Source: Pseudoips prasinana
Taxonomy: Eukaryota > Arthropoda > Insecta > Lepidoptera > Nolidae
DNA: 64,000 nt
Direction of reading: 5' to 3'
Assembly (NCBI GenBank): GCA_951640165.1
Contig: OX621260.1
Location: 19,238,001-19,302,000 of the forward strand
Shown one piece after another: positions 46,601 through 57,700 of this stretch (position 1 is its first letter; each line of letters begins with the position of its first letter). The notes under the pieces were generated by a model. The model searched no databases. It had not been told where the DNA came from and saw only the letters and a program-made list of their open reading frames with translations. Position numbers and translations under genes: made by a program.

Positions 46601-49600
46601 CCTATTATAGCAGTAATATTTATTTTATGTATAGCAGTTGGTTTTCCAATAAATAAACAAGGGCATTTTCTACTCCACTTTCCATTACTCCATCATCGGA
46701 TGGGACTACTAGAGACACGATCGGAAAGAGGAACAGGGCCGACGGCTTTATGTGCTCTCCGAGGCACAGGGGGTGATACCGTCTTCTCCCAGACTTTATA
46801 ATAATAATTTCCTGGGACATTATTCACACACGGCCATCTGATCCCAAACTAAGCAGAGCTTGTACTATGGAAAGCAGATAACTGATATACTACATATCCT
46901 ACTTTATTTTTTTAAATACATAATTATATAGATAATTACACCCAGACTCAGGACAAACAGACATGTTCAAGCACACAAATATCTGTTCTGGGTGGGAATC
47001 TAACCCACGACCTCCGGCGTGAAAAGCAAGCATTTGCTTGCTTTTCCATAGTACAAGCTCTGCTTAGTTTGGGATCAGATGGCCGTGTGTAAATAATATC
47101 CCCGGATATTATATTATTGTTAATCAGATCAACTGGAATATAATAGAAAGACTAGAAGCTTACTTACCATCGACAGTGAAGCAAATAGTAGCACTCATAG
47201 TTCTGTAAACAACTAAATAATACTGTCTACTCTCAGAACTGTCCTCATGCATCAAGTTGACCTTCACTAGTTTCTGCAAGTCCTCCATGGTGCGAATGCC
47301 ATCAGGTGGGTGGATAAAGCGGCCGTGTCTCTGGGCCGCGGCCACTGCTCCTCCTTGGATCTCTTTCTCTACTTGTTTCGGTAGGATAGTTTGGACTAAA
47401 TACTGGTATAATGTCAGCATGTCGTCCATTGCAAGTCCGTTCCTATGATATAGAAACAAAATAGATTAAAGAACACAAAGATTTATAAAATTTACCGTTT
47501 AATTACGAATGTATAATCTGTCAAGATATATAAAAAAAAAGTTTATTAATTTATTTTTAACTTATTGAATAAAACTGTAGTACAATTTTATGCAATAAGG
47601 CATTATCTACCAGCTAACCTTTGGGTGATGCAGAGACCATATGGTAGACCGTGCACTATAGTAAAAAATATTAAAATAGGGAAGATAATCTATAATACAA
47701 TGAAATAACATCAAGAAACACCTATTTAACTAAAGCATTACTATCTTAAATTAAATTCTATTCTACTTTATCAAATATAAGCCACGATCGAATAATAATA
47801 ATAATATCCTTACACACGGCCATCTGATCCCAAAATAAGCAGAGCTTGTACTATGGAAACCAGAAATTAAATATCGCGCGCGTATTTGCGCCAGTTGCAC
47901 AACGTTCTATAATATCCTACCCTCTCATGCATCACCACATCAGTAACCCTTCTGATCCAAGGTTCGAACTCAAGGCGCGAGTTACTTAGATTGTAGGCTT
48001 ATTAAGCAATGAAAGCCTCCTAGGCTAACAACGATAAGTTACAAAAAAACTAATGTGCTTTAGACTATACGACTGAATTAAAACTTAGATAAACAAAATC
48101 AGTTATGAGGGAAATAAAGAAAATGTGTGCCGTTTTTCTCTTGCCCCGTCAGTAAATATAAAACGTAACTCTCTCTTTCTATCTTCACTAACTTATATCT
48201 CCCTCTCAACCTCCGTTCGCATCGCCCGATCACACTTTTCGTAACGCATTCACCAGCTTACCCCCAAAGTCAAGCGTAAAGTAAGTTTAACTTCAAAAAT
48301 CTATTTGTAATACATTCCAAAAATTTACTCACCATATAAGTTGTTCATTGTAGATGAAGGAAATACATTTGAAGTGAGGGTAGTTCACTTCTAGAATATC
48401 AATGAAGCATAATACTTTGAAGAAGGAGTTCTTGTCCAGTGGTAAGTAGTTAATGCCTTGGATAACATCTGATATATCATTTGAGAGATTTCTTACAAGT
48501 ATATACTGAAATTAATAAATAAACTTCATAATAATTGTTATTAAATGATAATACGAATGATTAGCATATTGGTCTAGTGGTTGAAACAGTGAAATGTAGG
48601 TTCAATCCCCAGGATAAATCTTTGTGTGCTGAGCAAGATTATTTGTTCTCTCTGGGTGGAATTTACCTATAATAATAATATCCTGAGACACTATTCACAG
48701 GGCGCCATCTGATCCCAAACTAAGCAGAGATTGTACTATAGAAACTAGATAACTGGTATACTACATATACCTACTACTATTTTTTTTAAAATAATTACAC
48801 CAAGACTCGGGACAAACAGACATGTTTATTCACACAAACAGCTGTCCTGGGTAGGAATCGAACCCACGGCTTGCGGCGTGAAGGGCGACGTAAAAAAATT
48901 AAATTAAAATAAAACAAATATTTGAGAGGGCTCCCATACAACAAACGGGACGTGTTTACCGTTTTTATAGATAAGTACGGAACCCTTCGTGCAACAGTCC
49001 AACTCGCACTTGCAATAATATCTTAGGACATTATTCACACACGGTCATCTGATCCCAAACTAAGCAGAACTTGTACTATGGGCACAGGATAACTAATATA
49101 CTACATATACTATTTTTCGATACATAAGATACGATAATTACACCCAGTCTCAGGACAAACATACTTGATCATGTACACAAATATCTGCCCTGGGTGAGAA
49201 TCGAACCCACGACCTGCGGCGTGCAAAGGAAGTATTTACCATTCATGCCACAGGCGCGTCAAATGCAATGTTTTGTTATATTAATATGATATATAAAAAT
49301 AAAATGGTTTTTGTTCTTCATAATATTGTCGCAGTTATCATTATATAAATGAAAATATATATAGTGTTAAAATTAACTTACAGGAGTAAAGAAATGATCG
49401 CATATTGTGTATATTTCTTCTGTGGAAAAGTCTTTGAACTGACCCCGGAACATTTTGAACATCCTATAAGATGATACTAAAAGATCAGACATCACAGTTG
49501 GGTCTACCTGTAAAAATAATACCCTCATCAACGCGATACCGTCCACTGCTGGACATAGGCCTCATAGTCAGATGTTCTCTCCGTTAAGCAACTCATAGAT

Positions 49601-51692
49601 GGTTGAATTTTTGAGTGTCTCCGTGCCTCAAAGGGCACGTTAAGCTGTCGGTCCCGGTTGTAGCCAGTAGGCAACAGTCGTTAAGCCATGGCAGAATCCT
49701 AATGGGCGGCTTGAACAACTCTGACACTAGGGTAACCTTTGCTCATACGATAAGCAGTAAGTAGGCCTCCCCTAAAGATTTCTATAATGTTGCCATTTGG
49801 AGGGATTTGCCTTAGACACCTCGCTTGACATGCGAGTTGGTGACTATAGTTAGGTGGTAGGCAGTACACAGGTGACGCTGCGACTAAAAGGCGACTAAGG
49901 GATACACCAGGTCGTCGGACTTGGTGTATTCCTTAGTCGCCTTTTACGACACCCACGGGATGGTATGGGATGTCATAGTCATAAATCATTTATTCCGTAA
50001 AAACATTACATTTATGTGGAATCGTCATATTTTTTTACCCTACCGTGCAGTGCATGACATGGCAGCTACTGAGAAACACTGCCAGAAAACTCAGTAGGAA
50101 TCCTTTTTTAAAATAAAATATACTTAAGATTAATTACAATCATGTGTGTTGACTCAGAACAACTCAATCCCAAGCACTTTTATCACTTAAATAATCAGAA
50201 ATTTTGTAATATGCCCTGCTACACAATTTGGCTTTAATAATTCTTTTAAACTTATTCGTAGACAATTCTCTAATATCATTGGGAAGTTTGTTATAGAAAA
50301 CCACAAGTGTTGTTAAAGGACCACACTCCAAAAATAATATATTTTATTAATATATATAAAATAAAAAGATTTCTTAATAATAAAAGTCAACGAAAAATGG
50401 ATGCAGAATTTAATTTTTAAACCCCGTCGAAATAATGACGGTGTGTTATAAGTTTGACGTGTCTGTGTGTGTGTCTGTCTGTGTCATCGTGGCTCTCGAA
50501 CGGGTGAACCGATTTTGATGTTTTTTAATAGGTGAATTGGTCAGGAGTGTTCATAGCTATATTTGATGAAAATCGTACCAAGATGGCCGCTAACACAAAA
50601 TAGCGAATCTCTCATTGAATTTGCAATCGGCCACTGGACCAAAAACAATTTTGTCAAGATGGATAATTTAGAAAGTATATACTATACATAATTTTTTATA
50701 CTCACGACATCTCCACGACTTTCTCCGATAGCCGAAAGTGCTTTAGTTGTATATGGAATCCTCACTACCTGAAAATAAAATAGGTAGGTATACAAGATGT
50801 AATATAACAGAAATCGGTCGAAATTAGCCACGGCAGCCAGTCTCAATGGAGACAAGACAAGGGGGCGGGACATATTATAGTGCACAAGTCACACAGATTC
50901 ACTTTCTATGCCTTCACTCTCATGATCTGATGGGAAGGCTTGCGACACGCCTGGAAAGAGGTCAGGTATAGGACCGACGGCTTTACGTGCATCCTGAGGC
51001 ACAGCGGTGTAATACCGCCAACTCCCATGCAGACTTCGGGCCGATACTTTGAAATTTTTTTCACGGAAAAGGCCCAAAAATCACTTTCAGTGCTGACCCA
51101 GGATTTGAACCCAGGACCTGATTATCAGTGGTTGAACATTCTACCGATTTACCAACGTAATTTCACGCAAAGCAGCTAAATTTGACCATGAAACACTGAA
51201 CCACTGGTTCAGTGTGTTGTTCAGTTGTGTTGTCAGTTCAGAACAACGTGCGAAATATACATAAAATATCAATTTCCTAGACAAGAATAAATATCAAGTT
51301 ATGTTATTAGTATGGGAATCCAAAAAAATATCTTATGTTGAAATATAAAATAAATATAAATTAAATGTTCTAAATTAAAAATTTCAAAAAATTAAAAATT
51401 CTATCCTTCATAACCCCAATGCTCCCACATATCTCCGTGAACGCTTTGAGTATTTAGTCCCGCGAGAAAAAATCTGTCGTTCAACTACTTCACTTCTACT
51501 TCGAATGTCTTCTCACTCCTCAAGCCGGTATGACGGATCATTTACTGTTCAAGCAGTGCGTTTGTGGAATGCCCTTCCACATTCAATTCGCGCTACAACA
51601 TCTCTTGACGTGTTTAAGAGAAAGACAAAAGAACACTTCTTTCAATTAACTAAGCAGGCAGGCAGTTAATATTTATGTGTATATTATATGTT

Positions 51693-51763
<71 letters not shown>

Positions 51764-54700
51764 ATTTAATTAGGTATGTAGTTACGAAAGTAACTTAGTA
51801 TGTAGTATTAGTAAGCAGGTTTATGTATATATTTATTTACCACTGGTAAATTCTGTTTTGTTATTATTTTTGTATTATTTTTAAGTTTAATTGTTGTGCA
51901 CTGTTTCTAACCCATCTCATATAAGCTCTCACTCTGACTAAGGTTTGCTGGAAGAGAACTCATAGTTGAGTTAAGCTCGCCTGTGTACATGCTAGCTCTA
52001 ATGTTTTATATAAATATGTATTTCTGTGTGCAATAAAGAATAAAGAAAGAAAGCATAAGTTTTTTTACCAGCACCATCCAATATCCTTTCTCTGGTTGGT
52101 AGAAAATGTATCTTTTTGTCTGTGTTTGTAATGCCTCACATGGTTCTGTTGAGAATGTTCTGAAATAGAAGACAATAATTACAAAATTAATAAATAATCT
52201 TAGTAAATAACCTAAAGATTTTGAAATTTTACATACTTGTTTTACTTTAATTCTTTGCATAGGCAGAGTTAAGCATGGTGCCCAGTAGGCCCAAATTAGA
52301 AAACTGTTAAGCATTATCAAATTTTGGATTAACAGCTGTCTAATGAATACAGCCATTACGTGTGTCAACCAATAGATAACAAATCATGACAAAGGTCAAC
52401 TCACTGATGTTGTTTACCTTGACTATGAAAAGGCCTTTGACCGTGTGCCTCTATGACGGCTAATACATAAATTGGAACACCTTGGAATATGTGCAAAGAT
52501 ATTAGATTAGATAAGAGACTTTTTAACAAATAAAACCTTTTTGTAAGAATTTGAAATCAACTCTCTGCAGCGCGACTAGTTCACAGCCTCAAGTGTGCCT
52601 CAAGGATCTGTACTTGGACTTCTCATTTTTATACTATACCTAACAGACTTAAAGAATACTCTACAACTCCCTTTTTAGATGTTTGCCGACGACACGAAGT
52701 TCTATGCAAATCCATGCCTACAATCGCATGATATACAAGAAGATTTGGATGCCATATTTAACTGGACAACCCAGTGGTTACTAACATTGAATGTAACAAA
52801 GTGCACCATATTACACATAGGCAAGAAAAATCCCCATAACATTTACTACCTGGGAAATCAACCCCTTGCTACTGTAACTACACAAAAATCTCTGGGAGTT
52901 GTTAGAACAAATGACCTTAAATGGGAAACCCACATCAGTGGTGTCTCTAAAAAAAAAATTCAATGTTATATCTTGTCAGAAAAGCGTTTAACTCCAAAAA
53001 CTCTCCTGAAAATTTATAAAACTTATATAAGACCACTACTAGAATATGCATATGTGATATGGGATCCTTATTTTAAGAAAAACATCATGCTATTAGAGAA
53101 GGTCCAGAGAAGAGCAACTAAAATGGCTTCAGTAATGAGAAACAAATCATATGATGAACAATTAATAGACCAGGGCATCACTTCTAAAAAAAACGTAGAC
53201 AGAGGGGAAGCTAGCAGGAATTACGGATTTTTTTATTCTAAGTGATAATCAATATCTGAGAGGACACTCACTAAAATTAAGCAGAATACCGCACGAAACA
53301 AATCCACCAAAACACTTCCTGCCAAACCGTGTGGTCAATGAGCGGAATAAACTTCCTGAAACTGTCATAAAGGCACCCAATTTAAACTGCTTCAAAAACA
53401 GACTTGACAAATTTTCCAAATTGAAAACAAAAACACACGCATCAGCTTACTAGCTGCTAGTGTGATAAACACTTAATAATTAAATGCCAATCACAGTGAT
53501 TGCCGAGATTAAGCAAGTAGGCTCATGGTCAGTCCATAGATGGGTGAATACCAAATTGGTTTAATTTCTGAGCATCTCTGTGCTGTGGAGGGCACATTAA
53601 GCTGTCGGTTAGATTTATACCCATTAGGCAACAGTCATTAAGCCATGTCAGAGGCCTAATCGGCAGCTTGAACAACTCTAACACTAGGGTAACCACTGCC
53701 TATACAATAAGTTAAGTTAAGTTAATAGATTTGTGACAGTTCCTTGTGTGGAAGTGGATTAGATGATGAGTCCCTAGATCATATATTTTTTTAATGTCAT
53801 TTAAATAAACTTTATTCCATGTTATTTTCGACTAAATTTCCTTAAAAATTCACCATCCAGTAAATGTTCATTACCATCATTCTTTTTTCCCTAATCCCTT
53901 AACTCCCTAAATAAATACTTTGGGTCAACTAACACACTGCCATTTATACATAACTAGGCTTATTGTACTATTACAACCAGACACCTAATAAATGTGCTTA
54001 TATATTTCTAAATATATACGTATTATAGATAAGTTACACCCAGAGTCAGAACAAATAATCATACTCATCACACAAATATTTGTCCTGAGTGGGAATCAAA
54101 CTTACAACTTCTGGCTTAGCAGTCAGGGTCCCTAATCACTAGACCATCAAACCAGTCCCTCTTGCTCTTTGGGATTTGTATAACTTATGTTCTAAGGAAG
54201 TTAAGTTATTAAGATACTAACACTAATTGTTACTATTTTAACACGCTTTTATTAGTTTCACCTGTATGTATGTATGTTTGTAACCGACCCCTTTGAGCTC
54301 GATTTTGTCCTACTTTGAACGATCAGATTTAATTCAAACTTTGCACACCTGTCAAAGATCGATGACAATGCAATAATCCGATCAAAATATCAGATTATCC
54401 TAATTAGATTCGCCAGGATTAATTAATTTCTTTCCGCATCCTTTGCATGCGAGTAAGAGAGACAGAGTTAGTGCGCGAACTACGCATGCGACAGTTCCAG
54501 ACTTACTCTTTCGGGCACTCAGTTCAGCACAACCTTATAAAGACTAATATGGTAGTTGCGACTTGTTCCTTATACTTAGATATATGTCCCGACAAATCTA
54601 ATACGCATTCTATTATCATTTTATAATATCCATAATATATTTATAACCGTGATTTACCAAAAAACACTTCGTATTAACAACAAAACAAAATATTCAGGAC

Positions 54701-57700
54701 AGAAATATCTATTTATTTTGCGGCATATAATTTAGTTACCAGCATGACCTTGGGTCTGCCGTCGAAAAGGTCACCAATTTTATAATATCCATAATATATT
54801 TATAACCGTGATTTATCAAAAATCACTTCGTATTCACAACAAAACAAAATATTCAGGACAGAAATATCTATTCATTTTGCGGCATTATAATTAAGTTACC
54901 AGCATGACCTTGGGTCTGCCGTCGAAAAGGTCACCAACTGTTAAGCAGATGAAATTTTCAGAGAGAGAACCTGAGAAACGACTACCGCATCCAAGAAAGG
55001 CAGCAGCCACCCAATTTCCCCATTTATCTCATTAGTCACTGTCTTAGAATAAACAACAGTGATTTTCTGATTTTTTTGAAAATCATTGATTTTTATGACA
55101 CGATACTGAAATTATTGAGTACTATAGTCCTTCAACACGCTTTATTGAATATCTATATAAATAAAAAGACAAGTCCTGACTGACTGACTGACTCATCAAC
55201 GCCCAGCCCAAACCCTTGGCCCTAGAAAGCTGAAATTTTGCACAGATGTTTTCTTTATAATGTAGACAAGGAATAAGGAAGGGTTTTTCGAAATTCAACC
55301 CCTAAGGGTGTAAAACGGGGCTGCCAAGTTAGTATGAAACTTTGCCGTTTTTTAAGTTAGAGGCATGAAAGTTGGTATTTGGCCTTTCAGTTAAAAATAA
55401 AAAATATTTGTTTCAGGATTTTTGGATATTTAACCCCCAAGGCCAAAAAATAGGGGATGAAAGTTTGTACGAAAAATGTCCCAATTTTTAAGTAAAACGC
55501 ATGAAAATAAGCATTTGGCTTTTTAGTTAAAAATAAAAAATATATATTTCAGGATTTTTGAAAATTCCACCCCGAAGGTCATAAAATAGGGGATGTAAGT
55601 TTGTATGAAAAATGCGATATTTTTGAAGTTAAACGCATGAAAATGAGTATTTGGCCTTTCTGTTAAAAATATATAGCATAAATTTCAGAATTTTTGGAAA
55701 TTACACCCCCAAGGGCGGAAAATAGGGGATATAATTTTATACTGCCTGACTGACATATCATAACGCACAGTCTAAACGGCCGGAGTTAGGGACTTGAATT
55801 TTGACAGTAGTTACCTTTTATGACGTAGGCTTAGGTTTTTGAAAATATCACCCCTAAGGGACTAAAGTAAGGGATGAAATATTTTATGAAAGTCCTTAAT
55901 TTTGATGTTTAAGGCTTTAGTATATAGACTTGCAGTTAAAAATTAAAATATGTATTTCAGGATTTTTGAATATTCCACCCCCAAGGGCGTAAAATTGGGG
56001 ATGTAAGTTTATATAAAAAAAGTGCCAACATGTTTTAAGTTAAACGCATGAAAATTGGTATTTAGCATTACAGTTAAAAATTAAAAGTATATGTTTCAGG
56101 ATTTCCGAGAATTCTGCCACGTAGGGTGACAAATAGCGGATGTTTGTATGAAAAATGTGACATTTTTTAAGGTAAACTCATGGAAATTGGTATTTGGCCT
56201 TTCATTTAAAAATATGTATTTCAGGATTTTTGGGAATTCCAGCCCTTTATGGTGACAAATAGGGGATGGAAGTTTGTATGAAAAATGTGACATTTTTTAA
56301 GGTAAACACATGAAAATTAGTATTTCGCCTTTCATTTAAACATTATAAATATATCATCAGGACTTTTGGAAATTCCACCCCTAAAGGCGACTAAAATAGG
56401 GGATGTAAGTTTGTATGAAAATCTGTTTTTTTTTTTGGAGTAAAAGCATGTAAATTGGTATTTCAGTTAAAAATAAAGCAATCAAGAGAATAATTTGTTG
56501 TTAAAAAAAGTTAATCCATAACTGATTCAATAGGTCAACACCAAAAATGTACGCCAACTTAAATTATAGAGAAATTCGTTTCTTATTGCTTAAAATGTCG
56601 TGTTTGTTGTCGTCCAAGTAAAGATAGCGTTTTATAAGATTTGTAACTTCTTTTTTTTGGTATTTTTAAAAACATATTAAAAAAACGTCATTTTAATAAA
56701 ATTGGGGTAAAAAAGTAATTTTCCCAATTTTCGAGTTAGCGTAGTATAAATTGTTCGTGTCGAGATGATCGCACCAAAAAAATATCATCCTAATTTTACT
56801 GATCTACAAGTTCACAATTTTATAACTAGATGGCGTTTATATCGTTTCAGATCGCAGAACTCATTTGACATATCGGTTAAAATAAATAAATGCTTGAAGT
56901 AAAAGGTAGTCCAAAACGGAATCAAAAGATGATCGCCTAAATCTCACCCAAAATATATGCCCACATCTTTTTACTGCTTTACAAGTTTATATTTTTGTTA
57001 GTAGATGGTGTAATCATCGTTTTAGATCGCGCTATGGTTTCGTTCACAAAAACCTATCAATGCCGTGGTCGCAACCTAAGCTAATGGGAGTTACCTTTGT
57101 GATTAATGCATCGTTGATTATTATATTACTTTATTTGACTTACTGACTTTACTTAAGGACAATTGATATGTATTCTTTGATATTTTTGGGTTTATGATAT
57201 CGGGTCTTTTTTTTAAATAACAGTAGCAAAGTAGTCTTTAGATTATTTCTTAACTAGGTTATTTATAGGTTAGGTTTTCTTAAATTTATATTGCTTATTT
57301 CTTTGAAAAGTATTTTTTTATAGATTATGCTAGAAGTAAGTAGTTACATTGGTAATCATTCAAAATTGTCGCGGACGAAGTCGCGGGCACCAGCTAGTAT
57401 AATCTAAAAGCAGCCAACATTTACTCAGTCTCACTTTAGTAGTAAATTGATGTACCTAATGATAAAAAAACTGAGCTACTGGTGACATACGTGATCTATT
57501 CATTGAGACATGCATAGGACTACTCGCAAGTGACAGCACGTACTGTCAACGGTTACTCCATGTCATGCGCGCGTATATTATTATTATGCGCGCATTACAT
57601 CTTGGGGAACGATCCGTATACAAGTGTGAGTAGTAGCGTGCAGCTCTTTCAAGCCCATGGATGCAACTTGAATTCTATACGACAGCGATAAATCCGCCCC

